DNA of 64,000 nucleotides from Trachelipus rathkii (Eukaryota; Arthropoda; Malacostraca; Isopoda; Trachelipodidae): NCBI GenBank assembly GCA_015478945.1, contig JABUQX010014240.1, positions 12,501 to 76,500 of the forward strand, read 5' to 3'. Shown piece by piece: positions 37,007 to 45,829 of this stretch (position 1 is its first letter; each line of letters starts with the position of its first letter). The notes under the pieces were generated by a model. It saw only the letters and a program-made list of their open reading frames with translations, ran no database searches and was not told where the DNA came from. The position numbers and the translations under genes were made by a program.

Positions 37007-39442
37007 TTAGTTATTTTTTATAATCTGATAACTTATACAGAGCCTGTAAACGGGAGACGATTCGTCGACCGCTTTTTCATCTCCCACGGCCGCCATCGCC
37101 ATTTCTTTAACGGTGTAAAATACGGTATCTATCAAGTCTTTTTCGCTCATGTTCTCCTTCGGTATTTTACCGTTTGCGTAAAGGAAAACGAAAACGTTCA
37201 AGCCTTGAAATACCGAATTCGCGTTCAGAAGATTGTGAACGATTAAGATGATTTCGTCAAAATTCAAAGAAATATCGTGAATGAGCGCCAATTTCTCGAT
37301 CGATATTTCGTTCGATATCACCTTGGAAGTTCTCGCGAAAAGTTCGTTTTCGCACCCGCAAATCAAATAAGTCCCGTCGGCTTCCAATACGTTCGGTCGG
37401 TAAGATATTAAAGTCGGGCCGCCGTCAGGGCCACCGGTGAAATTTTTGTTTTTCGTAACGAACAGTTTCTTCGCCGGTCCGGCGAACGGTTGGCTATGAT
37501 GTCGGTTAAACACGTTCGCCAACTCTCTGGAAAAGGTATACCTCGACAACTCCTTGTATCTTTTTACACCGATGTTGAACTCGTATTTGGTATTTTCTTT
37601 GCGATGCTCTTCTCCCCCCAATAGAAAATATTTCGATATTTTGCGCGACAAAAAATGTTCCTTGTGCGCGTGAAAACGATATCGCAACAATATCTGATTT
37701 TCGGTAGATAACTTTTCTTTCGAAAATCTCGGGTCGTCTCCGACTTCATCGCCGTCGTCGGGTTTTCCGTTGTCGACGGCGGGGTGTGTATCGCCGCCGC
37801 CGGATATTTCTTCTTGTTGTTGTTCTTCTTCTTTTTCTTCTCCTTCTCCTTCATCTTCTTCGTCGTCGCTTTCCAAACCCAGATTTTTATTCGCGTAGAA
37901 ATCTTTAGGTTTCTTCAAATCTAGTTTCGCGCTCAAAAGATTTCGCATTTTAACGGCGTTAATAATGCCTTCCATGATTCTATTTTTATCTATAGGCTTG
38001 ATGAGGATACTTAAACGATGAAAATTGATTTTTTGCGTGTAGTAAAACTGGTCTTCTATGTACTTCGAGTCTATTTGTATCGCGCCGAATTGCGGAGGGT
38101 TCTTATTTGATTCCGGATCATGTACGATTTCGCACCTTATTCGTTTAATTGTATCAGCCGACGCGAGATGTGGACGATAACTCGGATCTCCCTTTAAAAC
38201 GTTATGAGAATTTCGCACCACCAACACGCCCTGGTGACTCCCTTTCTCGAACGATTTTCCTCCGACTTTGCCTTTATCGCTTCTGTATAAATAGATCGTG
38301 GGCGAGTTCATATTAAAACTATAACTCAAATGTTTGAAATTATCGCACATTGTGCTATATACTCGGAGCGTGCGGTATCTTTCCTTGATATCGCTCGGCG
38401 AGTTGATATTTTTGACGTTGAGGTTGTTTAGTTCTCGAATCCTGGAACTTTCGAGGAGCGACGGTTTGACCGGAGGGTAGCAAACGTATTTTTTATTTTC
38501 GCTTAAGAATGTCTTAGCGTTTACGTTTCTCGTTTCGCGCAAAGTTCCGAAACTCACGCGCCTATTTAAACTTCTAATCATGAGAGAAAGAAATTTCTGG
38601 TTGAGAAGATCTATAACGTATCTTAGATCGACGTACGTAATCGCTTTAAAATATTCAACGATCTCGATCGGACTCAAAGTGGAAAGGTAAAATGACGGGA
38701 CGTAAAAGACGCTTCGTTCTCCGTCGTTGTCGAACACCTTTTCAATGCCCGATTTTTTATTCCCCGCTTTGTCGATAATCGTTCGCCTTCCGTACATATT
38801 TACGAACTTCTCCGAGAGTAGGCCGCTTCCGAAATCTTCATCCACTTTGGAACTCGACGACGACGCCCCTCCCGAGCCGCTCGATTTAGACGTTAAAACG
38901 GGTTGATTACACGCGTCCCCGCTGCTTTTAGCGATAGAATCCTGTTCTACCCGATATTTCTCCTTATCGCTAATAATTTCGGGGTACTTTCTAACTTTCG
39001 ACGACGACTGGCGGCCAGATATAATTCGCGTTATTTTTCCATCGTCGTCGTTCTCCTCCTCGTTTACGACGCTGTTCAAGATATCAAATTTAACCTCCGC
39101 GTTCGCTGCTCGGTGAAAGTTCGTATCAGCGTCAATTTTCGCTTTGAAAAATTGGTCCAATATATATTTATCGACGATCGTCATTTCGTTCGACGACGGC
39201 GGAAACGCGAACTCATAAATCCAATCGTTTTCCTTTTTATCAATAAACGAATCGCTCCTTTTGTTCAGTATCTTAAATATAGAAGAAGAAGAATCGCTGC
39301 CGAAAGTGACGAAGGGCTTGGAAGAGGACGACGCTTTTTCAGTCGGCTCCAGCTGACGAAGAATGAATTCTTCTACTTTTTCAATGAAATCATTCCACAT
39401 GATAATTTCCATTTTCTCTTTCTTATCTGGGGGTATTTCCAT
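37007..39442 (-). CDS. Large intronless hypothetical protein, 811 residues; candidate viral-type gene
   Basis: One uninterrupted frame to TAA at 37,007. The first in-frame ATG (39,442) has a strong context (A at -3, G at +4), so I start there. The frame opens 12 codons earlier at a TTG directly after an in-frame TGA. No catalytic or binding motif was recognised. Counting from that TTG, the N-terminal region (to about 150) is charged, a Ser-rich linker sits near 197-211 (SSGSGGASSSSS), a globular-looking region follows to about 530, and a strongly acidic linker lies at about 536-557 (DDEEDEGEGEEKEEE) with a Gln run. The last 200 residues are hydrophobic/charged mixed (IDTVFYTVKEMAMAAV near the end). 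There is no signal peptide or clear membrane segment. Same strand as the 1554-residue ORF 365 bp upstream. Length and lack of introns suit a large DNA virus gene; a nimavirus-like origin is only a guess. Overlapping plus-strand ORFs (e.g. 38,903-39,451) are shadows. Confidence 0.8.
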   Translation of the reverse strand: MEIPPDKKEKMEIIMWNDFIEKVEEFILRQLEPTEKASSSSKPFVTFGSDSSSSIFKILNKRSDSFIDKKENDWIYEFAFPPSSNEMTIVDKYILDQFFKAKIDADTNFHRAANAEVKFDILNSVVNEEENDDDGKITRIISGRQSSSKVRKYPEIISDKEKYRVEQDSIAKSSGDACNQPVLTSKSSGSGGASSSSSKVDEDFGSGLLSEKFVNMYGRRTIIDKAGNKKSGIEKVFDNDGERSVFYVPSFYLSTLSPIEIVEYFKAITYVDLRYVIDLLNQKFLSLMIRSLNRRVSFGTLRETRNVNAKTFLSENKKYVCYPPVKPSLLESSRIRELNNLNVKNINSPSDIKERYRTLRVYSTMCDNFKHLSYSFNMNSPTIYLYRSDKGKVGGKSFEKGSHQGVLVVRNSHNVLKGDPSYRPHLASADTIKRIRCEIVHDPESNKNPPQFGAIQIDSKYIEDQFYYTQKINFHRLSILIKPIDKNRIMEGIINAVKMRNLLSAKLDLKKPKDFYANKNLGLESDDEEDEGEGEEKEEEQQQEEISGGGDTHPAVDNGKPDDGDEVGDDPRFSKEKLSTENQILLRYRFHAHKEHFLSRKISKYFLLGGEEHRKENTKYEFNIGVKRYKELSRYTFSRELANVFNRHHSQPFAGPAKKLFVTKNKNFTGGPDGGPTLISYRPNVLEADGTYLICGCENELFARTSKVISNEISIEKLALIHDISLNFDEIILIVHNLLNANSVFQGLNVFVFLYANGKIPKENMSEKDLIDTVFYTVKEMAMAAVGDEKAVDESSPVYRLCISYQIIKNN

Positions 39443-39507
39443 TTTCCATAATTTGGGAGGAGGCACGTAATACTTCAATCATTTGAGCGTTATTAAAATT
39501 AAAATTA

Positions 39508-39626
<119 letters not shown>

Positions 39627-39702
39627 ATTAATGTGATTATTATTAATTATTTATTATTATTATTATTATAAAGTATGGTTTTGAATAATTAATTATTTTA
39701 AC

Positions 39703-39745
39703 TTTATTTAATATATATGAATTGAGTATTTTATTATTATTTATT
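39703..39745 (-). promoter_or_regulatory. Candidate polyadenylation signals for the 1554-residue gene
   Basis: Three AATAAA words on the minus strand (plus-strand TTTATT at 39,703, 39,730 and 39,740) lie about 100-140 bases past the stop codon, where a poly(A) signal would be expected. The region is very AT-rich, so chance occurrence is likely enough to keep this tentative. Confidence 0.35.
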
Positions 39746-39843
39746 GAAATAATAATAATATCATTATCATTTATTATACTATTAAAATAAGTAGTAAATA
39801 ATACCCAGATAATTATTATTAATTAGATTATTATATTGATTGA

Positions 39844-42800
39844 TTAAATAATATTATTATTATCATTATTATCATTATTATTATTATTATTATCCCAAGT
39901 GGATTTCTGCCTATTAGTTTCATAATAATCGAATCGTTTCTTCATTTCCTTATTGTGATCTTCGATCGACTTTTTCAGACAGCTCAAAACTTTCTCGGAA
40001 TCGAAATTCGGAATTATTTTTAATACGCTTCCCATTGTTTTAATCGTGTTAATAACTCTTTCGTTGACCGAATACTCGGCGTCATCATTATTCCATAAAT
40101 TCTCGACATCAGTCGCGGTATCGTCGTCGTCGTCGTCGTCGTAGTTCACCCCCAAGTTAGGGGTGTGTTCGTCCATTATGATCGATACCATATGCGAATA
40201 ACAGTTTTGGGCGTCGTATTGGTGACAATACTCCGTGCACAGTTTAATGAATAAAAGGTGAATGAATTTCCGTTTCGCGATCTGTGCTCCGAATATCATC
40301 GAACTGTAATCCGTTACGAATTTAATCCACCCCTCGTTAATTTCGGGCCGACAAAAGCTATCTACGTCCAACGATCTTTTGAATTCGACGGCTCTCTCTT
40401 TCGAAAAATATACGAATCCAAAAACTTTAGCCTTCAAAACGTTAACGAGAGCTTCTAAATCGTTAGTTTCCCTTTCCGTTGATAATACTCTCAAGTCCGA
40501 GAAATCGATTACGGTGTTCCAGACATGGAGGAGAGAATTAAAATTTCTTTCCAAAATTTTCTTCAACGATGGTAGCACTGACACGTGTTCCATTTTGACG
40601 TAGTTGAAAATCCAGTTCCAATACAGACAGAAATTGACGAAGCAAGAAAATTCGAACCCGATCTTCTTTTCTTCGTCGGGGGTGGGGCTATCGGTAGCAT
40701 TTTTTTCGCCCTTTCTTTTCTTCGGGAAATTTTTCCCCAAGAAGGCGTCTTTAACGATGAATTCTTTAATCGCTTCTTTATCTTTCGATTTATTAATTTT
40801 AAATTTATCGTACATATCTCGAAAGAGATAGTGGTTCCCTAAACGACCGTCCTCGGTATTTTCGTTTACCTTTTTGGCGAAAACGCCTCGAAGACGAAGA
40901 TACGTAATGACGATTTTTCCCGAAAGCGTTAAAAAGGAAAAAACGTCGGTTTTAGAGGCTTTTTCGCACAGGAAAAATATTTGTTCGTTCCAATCGATCT
41001 CGTTAAATATTAAAGGGTAGAACTGCCTTTGCATTTTCATATACAGTTTATCCATTTCCGCGACCAACTTTCTTCTCTCTCGCAGACTCTCGCGTTCGCT
41101 GTCCGATATACGATCCCGACTTATTTCCATAGCTCGCCAGGATTCGTCGAAGATTTCTTTTTTTTCGACGCCTTCGCCTTCGCTCCTATCGATAACCTCC
41201 TCGTTCATCGTTTTCGAGATAATCGATAAGCTGGGAAGTCCCTCATTCCGATCGGGCGAAATATTATCGAAACCGCCAATCGCCTCGAAGTATTCGTCTA
41301 CATATTCGTAATATCCGCTAACGTTGACGACCATTTGATTAAGATCTAACGAGGAAAGTATCCTCTCTTCGAACAGAATCGCGCACATTATTTGAAAATA
41401 CCGATCTTCGTAATCGAAACTACCGTGGAGGTATTGATCGGTCCCGTGCATTTCATTCATAATTTCGTACCTGTTAGCTCTTTCGGATACCTTTCTATGT
41501 TCGTACCGTCTTAAGTCGTCCACCAATTTCGTTACTAATCTCGACTTTATTTTTTCCGTCGTTTTCTCTAACTCTTCGCTCATTCGATTCCTCAACGAGT
41601 CTTTATTAACAGCGACGTCGTCCTCGTCGTCGTCTCCGGTCGTCCTTTTCGCGAAGCCGATGTAATGGGAAACGTCGGAAAGCGAAAGCGTATCGTTGTA
41701 GCATATATTATAATTGAGTCCTTCGAGGAGATTTACGAGCGAAGCGTTACATTCTAAAGTTAGTAATTTGTCTTTTTCCTCGTGCGTTTTGCAATTAAAT
41801 AACGTATCGGGCCAAATTTTTACCGCTCCGATCTGCTGTAAATATATCGATAAGTTAAAGGGAACGCAAAAATGTTCCCTAATGATTTTGACGGATTCGA
41901 TCCCTTCACACATTTTAAAGGACGGAAACATGTTTTGAATTTGAGAAATGAATTTTTCGGAACGGAAATCGCTCAAGTGACAGGACGAGAGAGGGTGATG
42001 GTCGTTACAATATTCAATTCTTTCCCCTCCTAGAGCAAAAATTTGTTCTAGACCTTCGGAAATATTTAGTTTAAATTTCGTTTCAAAGCACGACTTGCAA
42101 ATTTTTTTTACGCGGAAGCGGTTGACTACGTAATCCTCGAAAAATAATTTCAGGTTATTGCAGCGAACGAAATATCTTTCCTTTCTTTGCTCTCGGGTTA
42201 ATGATGAATGCGACATATTTCCCTTGAAAACGTAGCCATTACTTTCCATTAATCCTAAAAATAGGGTGGGGTTATTTACGATGTTATAAAGGACGCAAAA
42301 CCTATTAGCCAATATCAAATTCAGATGCGATAGCGACGCGACATCGGAATCGAATGAAGGGTTGACGATGTAACTGCTAGTTTTCATCTGAGAAACGTAA
42401 AGTTGGTGAGAAATGATATTTTCTTCATCCCGGTCATCCCCGTCTTCGGACTGAGCCCTTGCCGCGTTATCTTCTTCTTCCAATTCTTCTCTCTCGTAGT
42501 CGTAGTCTTCGTCGTCCGTGTCGTCCGTGTCGTCCCGGTCATTTCTCCGCTCGGATGATTTTCCTTTAGAGGTCGATTTCATCTTCTTGGCATAATTATC
42601 CTTTAGGCTTTTAAGATACTTTTCTTCCTTAGATAATTTTTTGCGAAAAATTTCGTAGCCTTTTTCTTCACTGGCGCCATCTCGGTATAAGCAAATATTA
42701 TTTTCCGTATTGGTTAATAAGAAAGCGCCGTAGCAACATATTAGTTCAAAATCGATAATAGATTTTTGTAAGATGAATTCGTTTCCCAGCACGCGTTTAA

Positions 42801-44508
42801 ATTTGAAAAACAATTCCAAATCCCAGCGCGCGTCCGAATTATAATTATGCATGATTTTCGACTTCTTTAAGAAATCGATTTTTTTTATCAGCTTGTCGAA
42901 TGTGTCTCTCGAATAAATACCGATGTTGGTGTATATAGAATCGGGAAAGAGGAGAAGAATATGACGCTCTTTATTCACGTTCCTCTTAGAAGATCCCCGG
43001 AATTCTATTTCTTCATTAGCGATAGAATCTTTTTCGCCTCTTATTATTTCCCTATCGCCGAATTTGTTAAAATTTAATTTCGTTTTTTGGCGGAGTTCGT
43101 TATCACCGTCGTTGTCGGTATTATTTTCATTTTCGATCCCATTTACGTCGTCCCTACGAACACAACCCCGATCATTCTCTTCGGCGTTATCGTCGCGAGG
43201 AGCGATAACTTCGTTTTCGTCGGGCGAATCTACTCCATCGCGGTTGAAAGAGGTTTTTAAAATTCTCTCGCGGCCACTATATCCGTCAACGCCTACGTCG
43301 TCGGCGTCTTCATTATTCTCATTTTCATTTTCGATCCCAATTTCGACGTCGTTCGTAAGATCACGCCCCCTTATATTCTCTACATCGCCGCCTATGGAAG
43401 AGGCTTCTGAAACACTCTCGTTTCCTACTACGACCGCGTTAGTGTTTGCTGAAATATTAATCTCTTCGCTAGTTGAAACGATAGACGATGATGTAATAAC
43501 ATCGCCACCGTCGGACGTTATTTTGTTGATCAAAAACACGGGCACGTACGGGCTCCCTTCCGGCTTGCTATTCAAAGGCAACATTACGTTGGTGGTCCCG
43601 GTGTTATCGGATTTGATTATCGGATTACCTTTCGCGCACGATTCGATAGCTTCGTCAATTTTTGGATAGCATCGCACGAAATTCCAAAGGGATAAGAGGT
43701 AGTTGTTATCGTTTCTTCCTTTGATGTAGAACACGACTTTAAGACCCTCGAGGTTGTATTTCGTTAAAAAGTAGTAACCGAAATATTGGTTGCCGTATTG
43801 TTCTTTCATATTTTCCTGGCTGTAGTTTTGATAATTCACGGGTGATAAATCTTCTAATTGGTCGATCAGAGGGGCGCTCTTATCAAAATTAATTTTTCTT
43901 TCGGGCGTTGCGTGGAAAAATTTCATTTCCGTGTTGTATTGATTAAAAAACTTTTCGTATTTCTGTTCCGATTCGGAGAAGCAGATTTCTTCCAAAACGG
44001 TAGAACTAGATTCGCAGATAGGTTTCAGTTTACTATTCAATTCGTCGGCCAAGTCGCAAAAGGTATCGAAAACCTTAGCCTCCCACTCTAGTTCATTCAA
44101 CACATTTTCCTCGATATCCGCTCGTTTTTTTTTCTTCAAAAAATCAAATTCCCAAAAGAACGTTCCGTTGTACATCAAGCAGAGTCTTTCATCGATTTTC
44201 ACGCAGGTATTAGCCACGGGAGTAAATTCGAGGGAATTCTCTAACGACTTTAAGGAAGGAATGATTTTTGCTCGCCCCTCGTCCTCGAAATTGTTATCGT
44301 ATTCGTTAGAATGTATTTTCAAAATTCTAGAGTCCTCTTGCCTCGCTATGGAAATGCATTTCATAGGAACGTACTCCCGATCAATGCTAATGCGGTTCGC
44401 GATATCATCTTTAATTTTTGAAGGGATGTTCACCGATTTATTCGAAAATTTTCTATCCTCGCCGAGCTCGATTGTGAACGCGTGTCTTGAGTTGATTGTA
44501 GTTCCCAT
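39844..44508 (-). CDS. Very large intronless hypothetical protein, 1554 residues; candidate viral-type gene
   Basis: A single open frame of 4665 bases in AT-rich DNA, from an ATG with a strong context (A at -3, G at +4) to TAA. I recognise no family. Visible layout: an N-terminal globular part to about 340; a low-complexity Asn/Asp/Glu/Ser linker about 340-490 (ENENENNEDADD near 400); a Lys-rich globular part; an acidic stretch about 655-693 (DDTDDTDDEDYDYEREELEE); a Cys/His cluster C804-x2-C807, C834-x2-H837-H838, C843-H844 that could bind zinc; a probable coiled coil about 975-1020 (SEELEKTTEKIKSRL); long mixed helices; a D-run near 1455; and an Asn-run C-terminus encoded by ATT/ATC-type repeats. 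There is no signal peptide or obvious transmembrane segment. It may be structural or replicative, but that cannot be decided here. Plus-strand ORFs inside it (43,064-43,669 and others) are shadows. Confidence 0.85.
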   Translation of the reverse strand: MGTTINSRHAFTIELGEDRKFSNKSVNIPSKIKDDIANRISIDREYVPMKCISIARQEDSRILKIHSNEYDNNFEDEGRAKIIPSLKSLENSLEFTPVANTCVKIDERLCLMYNGTFFWEFDFLKKKKRADIEENVLNELEWEAKVFDTFCDLADELNSKLKPICESSSTVLEEICFSESEQKYEKFFNQYNTEMKFFHATPERKINFDKSAPLIDQLEDLSPVNYQNYSQENMKEQYGNQYFGYYFLTKYNLEGLKVVFYIKGRNDNNYLLSLWNFVRCYPKIDEAIESCAKGNPIIKSDNTGTTNVMLPLNSKPEGSPYVPVFLINKITSDGGDVITSSSIVSTSEEINISANTNAVVVGNESVSEASSIGGDVENIRGRDLTNDVEIGIENENENNEDADDVGVDGYSGRERILKTSFNRDGVDSPDENEVIAPRDDNAEENDRGCVRRDDVNGIENENNTDNDGDNELRQKTKLNFNKFGDREIIRGEKDSIANEEIEFRGSSKRNVNKERHILLLFPDSIYTNIGIYSRDTFDKLIKKIDFLKKSKIMHNYNSDARWDLELFFKFKRVLGNEFILQKSIIDFELICCYGAFLLTNTENNICLYRDGASEEKGYEIFRKKLSKEEKYLKSLKDNYAKKMKSTSKGKSSERRNDRDDTDDTDDEDYDYEREELEEEDNAARAQSEDGDDRDEENIISHQLYVSQMKTSSYIVNPSFDSDVASLSHLNLILANRFCVLYNIVNNPTLFLGLMESNGYVFKGNMSHSSLTREQRKERYFVRCNNLKLFFEDYVVNRFRVKKICKSCFETKFKLNISEGLEQIFALGGERIEYCNDHHPLSSCHLSDFRSEKFISQIQNMFPSFKMCEGIESVKIIREHFCVPFNLSIYLQQIGAVKIWPDTLFNCKTHEEKDKLLTLECNASLVNLLEGLNYNICYNDTLSLSDVSHYIGFAKRTTGDDDEDDVAVNKDSLRNRMSEELEKTTEKIKSRLVTKLVDDLRRYEHRKVSERANRYEIMNEMHGTDQYLHGSFDYEDRYFQIMCAILFEERILSSLDLNQMVVNVSGYYEYVDEYFEAIGGFDNISPDRNEGLPSLSIISKTMNEEVIDRSEGEGVEKKEIFDESWRAMEISRDRISDSERESLRERRKLVAEMDKLYMKMQRQFYPLIFNEIDWNEQIFFLCEKASKTDVFSFLTLSGKIVITYLRLRGVFAKKVNENTEDGRLGNHYLFRDMYDKFKINKSKDKEAIKEFIVKDAFLGKNFPKKRKGEKNATDSPTPDEEKKIGFEFSCFVNFCLYWNWIFNYVKMEHVSVLPSLKKILERNFNSLLHVWNTVIDFSDLRVLSTERETNDLEALVNVLKAKVFGFVYFSKERAVEFKRSLDVDSFCRPEINEGWIKFVTDYSSMIFGAQIAKRKFIHLLFIKLCTEYCHQYDAQNCYSHMVSIIMDEHTPNLGVNYDDDDDDDTATDVENLWNNDDAEYSVNERVINTIKTMGSVLKIIPNFDSEKVLSCLKKSIEDHNKEMKKRFDYYETNRQKSTWDNNNNNNDNNDNNNII

Positions 44509-44880
44509 TGTTGTTCACAGATTCTTCTTAATATGTCAATCTCCGCGAGTGATTTGCGCTAACTAATGTTGCGAAATATTTAATATCTAAATTCGTTTTG
44601 CGATAAATAAAAAAATAATTAAATTTTTGCTTTTTATTTTCTATTTGATATAAGAAAAACTATCAGTTTCTTTTAAATATAAAGAAAAACAAAACGATCG
44701 AAATTTGAGAAGGTTGTATTATTATTGTATGTAGACAATTGAAATCGAACAGTGAGAAGAAAGGCAAATAGATAGAACGTTATTTGAAATAAAACAAAAG
44801 GAAAGACAGACTCTCAAAAACAGTTTATTGAGTTAATATAAAGTCAGTTATTCCCTATAACAACACTTTAAAACGCGTGT
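44509..44880. other. Upstream region of the 1554-residue gene
   Basis: AT-rich with A-rich runs on the plus strand. Several TATTTAAT/AATAAA-like words occur within 150 bases of the start codon, none distinctive enough to call a TATA box. No ORF. Confidence 0.4.
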
Positions 44881-44884
44881 CGAT

Positions 44885-45245
44885 AAATATTATATATATA
44901 TAGTATAGATATATATTAATATATATAATATATATATATATATATAATATAATTAATATATATAGATATATATATAATATATATTATATATATAATATAT
45001 ATAATATAATAGTATATATAATATATATATAATTATATATATATATATATATTAATATAAATATATAATTTATATATATTATTTAATTAATTTAGTTAAT
45101 ATAAAATATATAAATATATATTATAAATTATATATAATAATATATATTAAAAATATATATAGTTTATATAATAATATATATATAATATATAATAATATAG
45201 ATATATATATATATATATATATAATCTATATATATCTATATTTTG
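44885..45245. repeat. (TA)n-rich block
   Basis: About 360 bases of TA/ATATTA repeats separating the large genes from the small convergent pair. It forms the upstream edge of the small plus-strand ORF that follows. Confidence 0.9.
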
Positions 45246-45249
45246 TGAT

Positions 45250-45477
45250 ATAATAAATAATGTTTTATTGTCGTTATTATTGGAAACTATAGATCAAATT
45301 AAAAATGAGGTCTATACAACTCATCATGTATTTGACTTAAATCGAATAAAAATCCTCACTTTTTTATTTCGCTGTGTGAAATTCTTTTTAAATAATCGCA
45401 GAGAAAAAATCCCCGCCGCATATAAGATACTTGGCAAAACAAACTTCAAAGATGTTATCCTTAATAAATCTATGTAA
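45250..45477 (+). CDS. Hypothetical protein fragment, about 70 residues, 5' end unclear
   Basis: A frame leaving the (TA)n block and ending at TAA 45,475-45,477 encodes coding-looking sequence: LLLETIDQIKNEVYTTHHVF, then NRIKILTFLFRCVKFF and, near the end, KIPAAYKILGKTNF. No in-frame ATG lies near the beginning; the first candidate is a TTG at 45,268, while the ATG at 45,260 is in another frame. The true start is missing, upstream across an intron, or destroyed by microsatellite growth. It has one mostly hydrophobic helix and many basic residues. It converges on the secreted-protein ORF, with stop codons only 7 bases apart. Function unknown. Confidence 0.4.
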   Translation: MINNVLLSLLLETIDQIKNEVYTTHHVFDLNRIKILTFLFRCVKFFLNNRREKIPAAYKILGKTNFKDVILNKSM

Positions 45478-45484
45478 TAATCGA

Positions 45485-45826
45485 TTACACCGAACATGCG
45501 ATGATTTTAAATATTTCAATCATCTTTTTTAGTCTTTTATAGTCTTTTTCTCCCTTATTCCACCCGTAGTCGTTTATTTTTTGCAAAACCTCTAAAGTTT
45601 TGTATTTTACATCCTCAATCTTCACTACTTTCGCTTTTGATTTAAATCTATTCTTCCTATGTCTGCGGGTTAATTTTTTATCGCGCCCTTTTATCTTTGT
45701 TATCTTAGCTCTTTTGGGTCGCGGTATAGATCATTGAGCGCTGCATCTTCCGTAATTTTCGTCCAAAGCGAGAGCATAAGGAGAATATTCTATATATAAT
45801 ATACTAAGAATAATTATCTCGAGCAT
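45485..45826 (-). CDS. Small predicted secreted basic protein with an in-frame UGA at codon 32
   Basis: From the ATG at 45,826 the frame begins with a convincing signal peptide: a hydrophobic core EIIILSILYI and a likely cleavage after ALA at residue 20, followed by LDENYGRCSAQ. Codon 32 (45,731-45,733) is TGA. The same frame then continues open for 81 codons to TAA at 45,485, with basic-rich segments RPKR and RRHRKNRFKSKAK and then YKTLEVLQKINDYGWNKGEK. The continuation is clearly coding in style, so the TGA is probably a nonsense mutation or base error; stop readthrough or selenocysteine are less likely options. RPKR and RRHRK look like proprotein-convertase sites, but could simply be basic patches. 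Two Cys remain (28 and near the end). I do not recognise the family. Confidence 0.5.
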
Positions 45827-45829
45827 ATA

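Noticed and set aside
38903..39451. 182-codon plus-strand ORF
   Set aside because: It lies wholly antisense to the 811-residue gene and has no family resemblance; long antisense frames are common opposite codon-biased genes.
43064..43669. 201-codon plus-strand ORF
   Set aside because: Antisense to the acidic/Asn-rich linker of the 1554-residue gene; its Ser/Phe-rich content is the mirror of GAA/GAC/AAT codons.
45731..45733. In-frame UGA read as selenocysteine
   Set aside because: No SECIS element could be recognised and no flanking redox motif (such as CxxU) is present; nonsense change or error is simpler.
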